Assembly (NCBI RefSeq): GCF_003008615.1 | Contig: NZ_CP027657.1 | Location: 1,984,001 to 2,048,000, forward strand | Length of the DNA: 64,000 nucleotides | Source of the DNA: Pseudomonas mendocina | GTDB taxonomy: Bacteria > Pseudomonadota > Gammaproteobacteria > Pseudomonadales > Pseudomonadaceae | Direction: 5' to 3' | Shown: positions 56,980 through 64,000 of the stretch, in pieces | Numbering within the stretch: position 1 is the stretch's first letter | Layout of the letters: each line of letters opens with the position of its first letter | The notes under the pieces: generated by a model | Database searches by the model: none | What the model was told of the DNA's origin: nothing | The model's input: the letters and a program-made list of their open reading frames with translations, nothing else | Position numbers and translations under genes: made by a program

Positions 56980-57606
56980 TTAGAGCGCGGCACGCTCCTT
57001 GGCGATCAGAAAATCAGCAACTTTGAGGGTCTGCTGCGGGCCACCGGACGAGCCCAGGTCGAAGCGATATTTGCCACCGACGATCATCACCGGTACGCCA
57101 GTGACCTGGTAGGCCATGGCCAGCTTCTTGGCCTTTTCCATCTGGCCTTTGATGGCGAAGGAGTTGAAGGTCTTGAGGAAGGCATCGCGATCCACACCCT
57201 GGGTAGCAATGAAGTCGGCGAACTCTTCAGCCGATGCCAGCTTCTTCTTCTCCTGGTGGATGGCGTTGAACACGGCATCATGCACCTTGTGCTCGACCTT
57301 CATGGCTTCCAGTGTGAGGAATGCCTGACCGTGCACGTTCCAAACCCCGCCGAACAGCGCCGGGACGCGAACGAAGTTGACGTCGTCCGGCAGCTTCTCG
57401 ACCCAGGGGTTGAGCGTGGATTCGAACTGGTAGCAATGCGGGCAGCCGTACCAGAACAACTCGACCACTTCGACCTGGCCCGGCTTGGACACCGGCACCG
57501 GACTGTTGAGTTCGACATACTGCTGGCCGGCGACTGGTTCGGCATGGGCAGTGAGGCCGAACAGGCTGCTGATCGCCAGAGCGGCGCCGAAAATCAGGTT
57601 ACGCAT
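56980..57606 (-). CDS. dsbA: Thiol:disulfide interchange protein DsbA
   Basis: 208 residues with a signal peptide ending LTAHA-EP. The thioredoxin-fold active site is CPHC in LFWYGCPHCYQFES, and the cis-Pro loop is GVPVMIVGGKY. It oxidises cysteines of exported proteins, including FlgI in E. coli. 18 bases before the EEP gene. Confidence 0.96.
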   Translation of the reverse strand: MRNLIFGAALAISSLFGLTAHAEPVAGQQYVELNSPVPVSKPGQVEVVELFWYGCPHCYQFESTLNPWVEKLPDDVNFVRVPALFGGVWNVHGQAFLTLEAMKVEHKVHDAVFNAIHQEKKKLASAEEFADFIATQGVDRDAFLKTFNSFAIKGQMEKAKKLAMAYQVTGVPVMIVGGKYRFDLGSSGGPQQTLKVADFLIAKERAAL

Positions 57607-57708
57607 GGGGGTACTCCTTGACTGGATAAGCGTCGCCCTGGTGGCGATTCGAGACTATGACTCACTACCATTGGGCCGGTTCCGCCCATTGTAGCCATGG
57701 CGCATACG

Positions 57709-57734
57709 AAAAAGGGCGGCCGAAGCCACCCTTT
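57709..57734 (-). terminator. Terminator after cytochrome c4
   Basis: Minus strand AAAGGGTGGC-TTCG-GCCGCCCTTTTT, with one G-T pair. It separates the cytochrome genes from dsbA. The space from here to the c4 stop (57887) has no gene. Confidence 0.75.
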
Positions 57735-57886
57735 GTCTTGCCAAAAGCAACAAGCTCTTGGTCTTTTGAAAATTTCGCGAGCTAGAGCCCTGCAAGGAAG
57801 AAACAGGAGAGGAAGCGGAGTGTACTTTTGTACATGAGCATTCCGATCCTGTTTCTGACGCCGCAGGGCCGACGCGCAGCAAATTA

Positions 57887-58492
57887 TCAGTGCAGACCCT
57901 GGATGAAGCTGGATACGGCTTCAATATCCTTGTTGCTCAGCTTGGCAGCGATGGCACGCATGATCATCGCATCGCCGTCGTTGGTGCGGTTACCTTCACG
58001 GAAATCGGTCAACTGCTTGGCCACGTATTGAGCGTGCTGGCCACCCAGGTGCGGGAAGCCGGCAGCCGCCAGGCCAGCGCCGTCAGGCGAATGGCAACCG
58101 ATGCAGGCCGGCATGCCCTCTTCCAGCTTGCCGCCGCGGAACAGCGCTTCACCATGCTCGACGAGCTTGGGATCGGCAGCACCGACGCTCATCTTCTGGC
58201 TGGAGAAGTAGGCGGCGATATCAGCCATATCCTGCTCGCTGAGGTTATCCAGCATGCCGGTCATTTCAACGACCTGACGGTTACCGGACTTGATGTCGTG
58301 CAGTTGCTTGAGCAAGTAGCGCTCGCCCTGGCCGGCCAGTTTGGGGAAGTTTGGCGCGGGGCTGTTGCCATCGGCGCCATGGCAGGCGCCACAGACAGCG
58401 ACTTTGCCCTGACCGGCTTCGGCATCGCCAGCAGCCTGCGCCACGCCAGTGAGGCCCAGGGTCAACAGCAGACTCACGAGTACTTTGTTCAT
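57887..58492 (-). CDS. Di-haem cytochrome c4
   Basis: 201 residues with a signal peptide (LLLTLGLTGVAQA) and two CXXCH haem sites, CGACH (in AVCGACHGADGN) and CIGCH, each in a 90-residue half with its Met ligand. It carries electrons to terminal oxidases in the periplasm. Confidence 0.95.
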   Translation of the reverse strand: MNKVLVSLLLTLGLTGVAQAAGDAEAGQGKVAVCGACHGADGNSPAPNFPKLAGQGERYLLKQLHDIKSGNRQVVEMTGMLDNLSEQDMADIAAYFSSQKMSVGAADPKLVEHGEALFRGGKLEEGMPACIGCHSPDGAGLAAAGFPHLGGQHAQYVAKQLTDFREGNRTNDGDAMIMRAIAAKLSNKDIEAVSSFIQGLH

Positions 58493-58535
58493 CAGCTAAT
58501 CCAATTACGGCTAAAAGAGAAAGGGTTATCAGGTT

Positions 58536-58585
58536 GTTGAAAAACTACCTGCGTTGCCATTGCTGCCTCGCTTGCGTTTTTCAAC
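58536..58585. repeat. GTTGAAAAAC...GTTTTTCAAC inverted repeat
   Basis: Perfect 10-base arms with a 30-base centre that also holds CGTTGC/GCTTGC. It is a frequent Pseudomonas repeat type lying between cytochrome c5 and c4 genes. Confidence 0.6.
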
Positions 58586-58608
58586 GGCCTGCTATCGGCC
58601 GGACTTAC

Positions 58609-58899
58609 TCATTCGGTCATCAGTTTGATGACCGCCTGGTAATCCTCGGCCGTGCAATCCATGCACAAACCGCGCGGCGGCATGGCATTCAAACCATTGG
58701 TGACGCTCTGCACCAGTGTATCCATGCCCTTGGCCAGACGCGGTTCCCATGCGGCCTTGTCACCCTTCTTGGGCGCCGTGGGAATCTGGCCGTTGTGGCA
58801 TACACCACAGGCGCGGTCATACACAGCTTGCGGATCCTGAGCAGCATAGCCGTTGAAAGACAGCATCATAACGGCAGCAGCGAGCAGCATTTTCTTCAT
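58609..58899 (-). CDS. Mono-haem cytochrome c5 family protein
   Basis: 96 residues from the ATG at 58899 (MKKMLLAAAVMMLSFNGYAA, signal peptide). One CXXCH site (CGVCH) and the c5-type end MPPRGLCMDCTAEDY, with a second cysteine pair. It is a periplasmic electron carrier; an in-frame ATG 99 bases upstream lacks the signal. Confidence 0.92.
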   Translation of the reverse strand: MKKMLLAAAVMMLSFNGYAAQDPQAVYDRACGVCHNGQIPTAPKKGDKAAWEPRLAKGMDTLVQSVTNGLNAMPPRGLCMDCTAEDYQAVIKLMTE

Positions 58900-59141
58900 C
58901 AGATCAACCTCATCAGGGCAGGGAGCGTCCTGCTTTCTATCGAGCAGAGATGTAATCGCTCCCGACAATCGGGTTCCTGCGGGTGGGACAAAGCGCACAC
59001 AAAATCTGCGGCATTATATACTGGCAATGCTGAAACGGAAACGACGCCGCTTGCCGCGCCACCTGGCGTGCAGCAGGTGCGCGGAAATGTCGCAAGCCCT
59101 CGAACGGTCGAAGCGGATCGAGGCAACCACCGGATACCCCC

Positions 59142-59789
59142 ATGCTCCCGAAGAATCCCATCATCGGTCTGTGCCAGCAGGCCAGCTTCCTCATCAGTGC
59201 CGCCAAGGTCGATCAGTGCCCCGAGGACAGCGGTCTGGAGGTCGCCTTCGCCGGTCGCTCCAACGCCGGCAAGTCGAGTGCGCTCAATACCCTGACCCAC
59301 GCCAGCCTGGCGCGCACCTCGAAAACACCGGGACGCACGCAACTGCTCAATTTCTTCCGCCTGGACGATGAGCGCCGCCTGGTCGACCTGCCCGGCTACG
59401 GCTATGCCAAGGTACCCATCCCACTCAAACAGCACTGGCAGAAGCATCTGGAGGCCTACCTGGGCAGCCGCGAGAGTCTGTGCGGCCTGGTGCTGATGAT
59501 GGATATCCGCCATCCGCTGACCGAGTTCGACTGCATGATGCTGGACTGGTCGGTGGCCAGCGGCATGCCGCTGCACATCCTGCTGACCAAAGCGGACAAG
59601 CTGGCCTTTGGCGCGGCGAAGAACGCGCTGCTCAAGGTGCGCCAGGACATTCACAAACAGTGGGGCGAGGGCATCAGCATCCAGCTGTTCTCGGCGCCCA
59701 AGCGCATGGGCGTGGAAGAAGCGCAAATGGTGCTGGCCGGCTGGTTGGATCTGTTGCCGGAAGAGGATGAAGAAGGCGCCGAGGAATGA
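59142..59789 (+). CDS. engB: Ribosome-biogenesis GTP-binding protein EngB/YsxC
   Basis: 215 residues. G1 [10 protein letters not shown]2 [12 protein letters not shown]3 [10 protein letters not shown]4 TKADK and G5 FSAPK are present. An essential GTPase for the large ribosomal subunit. It is convergent with the polA strand; the sRNA ErsA lies between. Confidence 0.96.
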   Translation: MLPKNPIIGLCQQASFLISAAKVDQCPEDSGLEVAFAGRSNAGKSSALNTLTHASLARTSKTPGRTQLLNFFRLDDERRLVDLPGYGYAKVPIPLKQHWQKHLEAYLGSRESLCGLVLMMDIRHPLTEFDCMMLDWSVASGMPLHILLTKADKLAFGAAKNALLKVRQDIHKQWGEGISIQLFSAPKRMGVEEAQMVLAGWLDLLPEEDEEGAEE

Positions 59790-59794
59790 GTCGT

Positions 59795-59853
59795 TGGGTG
59801 CGCTGTGCGCACCGAGATCGTAGGGAGTATTCGGTGCGCGCGGCGTACCCTAC
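59795..59853. repeat. GGGTGCGCTGTGCGCACC...GGTGCGCGCGGCGTACCC repeat
   Basis: Two facing hairpins of the GTAGGGTGCGCC family immediately after the engB stop, where a terminator would be expected. Confidence 0.6.
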
Positions 59854-59957
59854 GGAGCTGCAGCCGCCCGTTTTGACTTGAAAGCGCATCAGAGAAGCCC
59901 TCTCCCGCAAGCGGTAGAGGGTCGTCAGAATGCAGCTAGCGGCACTTTTCTGCAGGC

Positions 59958-60088
59958 AAAAAAAACCCCGAGCTTCGTATGGGGAGGGAGAAGTTCGGGG
60001 TTCAAGGTCTGAACCGCTAGGGCGGGGTTCAGATGTCTGCCAACACTTAACACAACAAAGGAGCATTGAAGGGCTTAACGGCCATTCA
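59958..60088 (-). ncRNA. ersA: Small RNA ErsA (Spot 42-like position)
   Basis: About 131 bases between polA and engB, the locus and length of ErsA in P. aeruginosa (132 nt, recalled). The 3' end is a strong terminator: ACCCCGAACTTCTCCC ... GAAGCTCGGGGT followed by eight T. The 5' end lies just after an AlgU-type promoter. A second stem is TGAACCCCGC-CCTA-GCGGTTCA. ErsA is an Hfq-dependent envelope-stress RNA acting on algC, oprD and amrZ mRNAs in P. aeruginosa. The exact ends are inferred. Confidence 0.88.
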
Positions 60089-60093
60089 TGAAC

Positions 60094-60121
60094 TCTGACC
60101 GGGTGGGTTTGCGGAAAGTTC
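60094..60121 (-). promoter_or_regulatory. AlgU (sigma-22) promoter of ersA
   Basis: Minus strand GAACTT (60121-60116), a 17-base spacer, TCAGA (60098-60094): this matches GAACTT-N16/17-TCNRA. The transcription start would be about 60088. Confidence 0.82.
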
Positions 60122-60221
60122 ATCACCTTCTTAAAAACCATTTGCCATAAGAAAGCGCTTTTTGATTCCCTGAAACCCTAAAGCTAGAGCGGCCGCGGCT
60201 TGGCGCCGCGGCGCAGGTGGA

Positions 60222-63017
60222 TCAGTGAGCTTCGTCCCAATTGGCGCCGACACCCACTTCAACCAGCAACGGCACCTCCAGTTCGGCGGCGCCACTCATC
60301 AGGCTTTTGAGTTTGGCACTGACCTCGTCGATCAGTTCCTCGCGCACTTCCAGCACCAGTTCGTCATGCACCTGCAGGATGATGCGAGCATCGATGCCGC
60401 TGTCCTGCAACCAGCCGTCCACGGCGATCATGGCGCGCTTGATGATGTCGGCTGCCGTGCCCTGCATCGGCGCGTTGATCGCCGCACGCTCGGCGCCCTT
60501 GCGCATGGCCTGGTTCTGCGCATGGATTTCCGGTAGGTACAGGCGACGGCCGTAGACCGTCTCCACATAGCCCTGCTCGGCAGCCTGGGCACGGGTGCTC
60601 TCCATGTATGTCAGTACACCTGGATAGCGGGCGAAGTAACGGTCGATGTAGGCCTGCGCCTCCTTGCGTTCGACATCGATCTGCTTGGCCAGGCCGAAGG
60701 CGCTCATGCCGTAGATCAGGCCGAAGTTGATAGCCTTGGCCTTGCGCCGCTGATCGCTGGTCACTGCGTCCAGCGGCACGCCGAACACTTCGGCAGCCGT
60801 GGCCTTGTGCACATCCAGGTCATGGCGGAAGGCATCCAGCAGACCTTCATCCTTGGCCAGGTGGGCCATGATGCGCAGCTCGATCTGCGAGTAGTCCGCC
60901 GCCATCAGCTTGTAACCCTTGGGCGCAACGAAGGCCTGGCGGATGCGTCTTCCTTCGGCGGTGCGGATCGGGATGTTCTGCAGGTTAGGGTCGCTCGACG
61001 ACAGGCGGCCAGTGGCGGCCACCGCCTGGTGATAGCTGGTGTGAATCCGCCCGGTGCGCGGGTTGATCTGCTCCGGCAGCTTGTCGGTGTAGGTGCTCTT
61101 GAGCTTGCTCAAGGAGCGGTACTGCATCAGCACCTTGGGCAGCTCGAAGTCCTGCTCGGCCAGCTCGGCCAGCACCGCCTCGGCGGTCGATGGCTGGCCC
61201 TTGGCGGTCTTGCTGATCACCGGGTAGCCGAGTTTTTCGTAGAGGATCACGCCCAGCTGCTTGGGCGAAGCGAGGTTGAATTCCTCGCCGGCGATCTCGA
61301 ACGCCTTGCGCTCCAGCTCCACCAGTTTTTCACCCAGCTCGACACTCTGCTCGCCGAGCAGTTTGGCATCGACCAGGGCGCCGTTGCGCTCGATGCGTGC
61401 CAGTACCGGCACCAGTGGGATTTCGATGTCGCGCAGCACCTTGGCCAGGGACGGCACCGCTTCGAGCCGGCTCCACAGTTCCTGGTGCAGGCGCAGGGTC
61501 ACGTCGGCGTCTTCGGCGGCGTAGGGGCCGGCCTGCTCCAGGGCGATCTGGTCGAAGGTCAGCTGCTTGGCGCCCTTGCCAGCGATGTCCTCGAAGCGAA
61601 TGGTGCTGTGGTTCAGGTACTTCAGCGCCAGGCTGTCCATGTCGTGGCGAGTGGCGGTGGAATCCAGCACGTAGGATTCGAGCATGGTGTCGAAGGCCAC
61701 GCCCTGCACGGTGATCGGTGTGCTGGCGTTGGCCAGGACGTTGATGTCGTACTTGGCATGCTGGCCGACCTTGGCCTTGGCCGGGTCTTCGAGGATCGGC
61801 TTGAGCGCCTTGAGTACCGCATCGCGGTCGAGCTGCTGCGGCACGCCCATGTAGGAATGCGCCAGCGGGATATAGGCCGCTTCGCCGGCCTTGACCGCGA
61901 AGGACAAGCCGACCAGTTGCGCTTGCTGGGCGTCGATGCTGGTGGTCTCACTGTCGAAGGCGATCAGCTCGGCCTGCTCCAGTTTCTTCAGCCAGGTATC
62001 GAACTGTGTTTGCTCCAGCACAAGCTGGTAATCACCGGTGCTGACCGGCGCTGGCTCGGCGACTTCCTCGCTGGCTTCGCCAGCGGGCTCAGCGAACAGG
62101 TCGCCGGCCGGTGCAACCACCTTGGCCGCCAGCGCCTTGTTCTGGCGCAGCAGGTCGTCCAGCCAGTTCTTGAATTCCAGCTGGCCGTACAACTCGACCA
62201 ATGCCGCCTGATCCGGCTCACCGGGGTGCAGCGATTCGATTTCGATATTCAGCGGCACATCGGTCTTGATGGTCGCCAACTGATAAGACAGGTAGGCCAT
62301 CTCGCGGTGTTCCTCGAGCTTGGCCGGCAAGCTCTTGGCGCCGCGGATCGGCAGCTCGGGCACCTTGTCGAGGTTGGCGTAGAGCACGTCGAGGCCACCG
62401 CCGATACCGACCAACAGGCCGAGGGCAGTTTTTTCACCGACGCCAGGCACGCCCGGGATGTTGTCGACCTTGTCGCCCATCAGCGCCAGGTAGTCGATGA
62501 TCAGCTCAGGGCCGACACCGAATTTCTCCTTTACGCCATCGGCGTCGTAGACGCTTCCAGTCATGGTATTGACCAGCGTAACGTGCGGGCAGACCAGCTG
62601 CGCCATGTCCTTGTCGCCGGTGGAGATGACCACGTCGCGCTTTTCCCCGGCCGCCTGGCGCGCCAGGGTACCGATCACGTCATCGGCTTCCACGCCTTCG
62701 ACGCACAGCAGCGGCAGGCCGAGGGCACGCACGCTGGCATGCAGCGGCTCGACCTGGACGCGCAACTCGTCGGGCATGGACGGGCGATTGGCCTTGTACT
62801 CGGCGAACAGCTCGTCACGGAAGGTGCCGCCCTTGGCGTCGAAGACCACGGCGAAGGGGCTGTTCGGGTACTGCTTGCGCAGGCTCTTGAGCATGTTCAG
62901 CACGCCTTTCACCGCTCCAGTGGGCAGGCCCTTGGAAGTGGTCAGCGGCGGCAGGGCGTGGAAGGCGCGGTACAGGTACGAGGAACCGTCGACCAGAACG
63001 AGGGGGGCTTGGCTCAT
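60222..63017 (-). CDS. polA: DNA polymerase I
   Basis: 931 residues from the ATG at 63017 ([20 protein letters not shown]). The 5'-3' exonuclease (1-290), 3'-5' exonuclease ([16 protein letters not shown] with Asp/Glu) and polymerase domain ([49 protein letters not shown]) are complete. An in-frame ATG about 390 bases upstream is unsupported because it runs antisense into the DUF2782 gene. Confidence 0.97.
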   Translation of the reverse strand: MSQAPLVLVDGSSYLYRAFHALPPLTTSKGLPTGAVKGVLNMLKSLRKQYPNSPFAVVFDAKGGTFRDELFAEYKANRPSMPDELRVQVEPLHASVRALGLPLLCVEGVEADDVIGTLARQAAGEKRDVVISTGDKDMAQLVCPHVTLVNTMTGSVYDADGVKEKFGVGPELIIDYLALMGDKVDNIPGVPGVGEKTALGLLVGIGGGLDVLYANLDKVPELPIRGAKSLPAKLEEHREMAYLSYQLATIKTDVPLNIEIESLHPGEPDQAALVELYGQLEFKNWLDDLLRQNKALAAKVVAPAGDLFAEPAGEASEEVAEPAPVSTGDYQLVLEQTQFDTWLKKLEQAELIAFDSETTSIDAQQAQLVGLSFAVKAGEAAYIPLAHSYMGVPQQLDRDAVLKALKPILEDPAKAKVGQHAKYDINVLANASTPITVQGVAFDTMLESYVLDSTATRHDMDSLALKYLNHSTIRFEDIAGKGAKQLTFDQIALEQAGPYAAEDADVTLRLHQELWSRLEAVPSLAKVLRDIEIPLVPVLARIERNGALVDAKLLGEQSVELGEKLVELERKAFEIAGEEFNLASPKQLGVILYEKLGYPVISKTAKGQPSTAEAVLAELAEQDFELPKVLMQYRSLSKLKSTYTDKLPEQINPRTGRIHTSYHQAVAATGRLSSSDPNLQNIPIRTAEGRRIRQAFVAPKGYKLMAADYSQIELRIMAHLAKDEGLLDAFRHDLDVHKATAAEVFGVPLDAVTSDQRRKAKAINFGLIYGMSAFGLAKQIDVERKEAQAYIDRYFARYPGVLTYMESTRAQAAEQGYVETVYGRRLYLPEIHAQNQAMRKGAERAAINAPMQGTAADIIKRAMIAVDGWLQDSGIDARIILQVHDELVLEVREELIDEVSAKLKSLMSGAAELEVPLLVEVGVGANWDEAH

Positions 63018-63092
63018 GCGCGGGATCAACCTTTTCGGCGGGTGCAGCGGTAGAATGGCTGCATCGGTGAAAAACAAAGGAACAAGATTATC

Positions 63093-63377
63093 ATGGGTAC
63101 GCTGAATCGCCTGTTGCTGGTCGGCCTTATGGCCTGTCTTCCGCTTGCCGCTCAAGCCGAGGATCCGGTTTCCGCCGATCCCGACGTGACCATTCGCCAG
63201 GATGGCGACCGCACCATTCAGGAATACCGGGTCAATGGCTTCCTCTACGCCATCAAGGTGATTCCGAAGAACGGTAAACCCTACTTCCTCGTTCGTGCCG
63301 ACGGCAGCGACGGCAACTTCGTGCGTTCGGACGATCCGGACATGCTGATCCCGTCCTGGGAAATCTTTAGCTGGTAA
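63093..63377 (+). CDS. DUF2782 small secreted protein
   Basis: 94 residues. A signal peptide ending LPLAAQA, then [24 protein letters not shown] sequence ([40 protein letters not shown]). Family of unknown function conserved next to polA in Pseudomonas. Divergent from polA with 75 bases between. Confidence 0.9.
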   Translation: MGTLNRLLLVGLMACLPLAAQAEDPVSADPDVTIRQDGDRTIQEYRVNGFLYAIKVIPKNGKPYFLVRADGSDGNFVRSDDPDMLIPSWEIFSW

Positions 63378-63393
63378 GTCATTAAGGTCTGAT

Positions 63394-64000
63394 ATGTCGG
63401 TATTCACCCCCCTGGAGCGTCATGAGCTCGAAGTCTTCCTGTCGCCCTATGGGCTTGGCCGGTTGCGCGACTTCCAGGGCATTGCTGCGGGCAGCGAAAA
63501 CAGTAATTTCTTCGTCAGCCTGGAGCAGGGCGAATACGTTCTGACCCTGGTCGAGCGCGGCCCGGTGGCCGACCTGCCGTTCTTCATCGAACTGCTCGAC
63601 GTGCTCCATGATGCTGGCCTGCCGGTGCCCTACGCCCTGCGTACGCAGGATGGCGAGGCGCTCCGCAGCCTGGCGGAAAAACCGGCGCTGCTGCAGCCAC
63701 GACTGTCCGGCAAACATGTGCGTGAAGCCAATGCGCATCACTGTCAGGAGGTCGGCAACCTGCTCGCCCGCATTCACCTGGCGACTCGCGAACAGCCGGT
63801 GGAGCGTCGCAGCGACCGTGGCCTGGACTGGATGTTGGCCGAAGGCCCGAGTCAGGCGCTGAAGCTTGATGAACAGGCGTTACCGCTGCTGCGTGATGCG
63901 CTGTCTGAGATCGCCGAGCTGAAGCCGCGCATCCTCGCCCTGCCGCGCGCCAACCTGCATGCCGACCTGTTCCGCGACAACGTACTGTTCGACGGTAATC
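63394..64000 (+). CDS. thrB: Homoserine kinase ThrB (3' end cut by window edge)
   Basis: 202 codons are visible from the ATG at 63394 ([20 protein letters not shown]). It has the aminoglycoside-phosphotransferase-like ThrB type II fold: [22 protein letters not shown], and the catalytic loop [13 protein letters not shown] at the edge. Phosphorylates homoserine for threonine synthesis. 16 bases after the DUF2782 gene. Confidence 0.93.
   Translation, partial: MSVFTPLERHELEVFLSPYGLGRLRDFQGIAAGSENSNFFVSLEQGEYVLTLVERGPVADLPFFIELLDVLHDAGLPVPYALRTQDGEALRSLAEKPALLQPRLSGKHVREANAHHCQEVGNLLARIHLATREQPVERRSDRGLDWMLAEGPSQALKLDEQALPLLRDALSEIAELKPRILALPRANLHADLFRDNVLFDGN

Noticed and set aside
57655..57924. 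Minus-strand 89-codon frame between dsbA and cytochrome c4
   Set aside because: Overlaps the terminator and the cytochrome c4 3' end with no protein-like pattern.

Overview
The window is a GC-rich gammaproteobacterial chromosome segment. The AlgB/KinB pair, the glycolate (glc) operon beside rubredoxin, phoU-pstBACS, the engB-ersA-polA-thrB neighbourhood and the intergenic hairpin repeats all point to Pseudomonas, probably a P. mendocina/alcaliphila/stutzeri-like species (inference). There are no rRNA or tRNA genes, insertion sequences, prophage genes or CRISPR arrays. Nearly all the DNA is coding.

Region 1 (1-9.3 kb and 19.4-28.3 kb) is a secondary, lateral-type (Flag-2/Laf-like) flagellar system in two blocks. 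The first is one uninterrupted minus-strand operon flgBCDEFGHIJK for rod, hook and rings, with flgA divergent. The second holds a short flagellin (lafA-type fliC), a ToxR-like membrane regulator with a small membrane partner, and a minus-strand operon fliD-fliS-fliT-like-fliK-fliL-fliA-motA-motB, in the order known for lafBCXEFSTU. Good sigma-54 promoters precede flgB, fliD and the ToxR-like gene. The flgB and fliD promoters also share an upstream dyad of the form GCGGAAR-N5-YTTCCGC, probably the enhancer of the flagellar master activator. FlgJ carries a Slt-type transglycosylase domain, and no flgM/flgN follows flgA.

Region 2 (9.4-19.3 kb) lies between the flagellar blocks: glcC, glcDEF, glcG, glcB, a glycolate/lactate permease and rubredoxin, a complete glycolate-to-malate route controlled by GlcC, with two FadR-type operators in the glcC-glcD interval.

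Region 3 (28.5-37.7 kb) has an M23 peptidase, a response regulator and the Pho-regulated phoU-pstB-pstA-pstC / pstS group, with Pho boxes before pstC and pstS.

Region 4 (38.1-43.7 kb) centres on algB-kinB. A BON-domain gene (with a DUF2383 gene) on one side and a small secreted-protein gene on the other each have a sigma-54 promoter, an AT-rich stretch and the same palindrome, CGTGCAANTTGCACG, centred about 130 bp upstream of the predicted start. This looks like a local regulon, perhaps of AlgB itself.

Region 5 (43.7-50.3 kb) is a signalling operon: a CHASE3-GAF-histidine kinase with three receiver domains, CheR, a CheB that lacks its receiver domain, and a REC-histidine kinase, with a divergent single-domain response regulator.

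Region 6 (50.3-64 kb) is mostly conserved housekeeping: a DUF3313 lipoprotein, AmiD-like amidase, MarC, a xanthine/uracil-type permease, a DgcH-like diguanylate cyclase, an EEP nuclease, dsbA, cytochromes c4 and c5, engB, the sRNA ErsA with an AlgU-type promoter, polA, a DUF2782 protein and the start of thrB.
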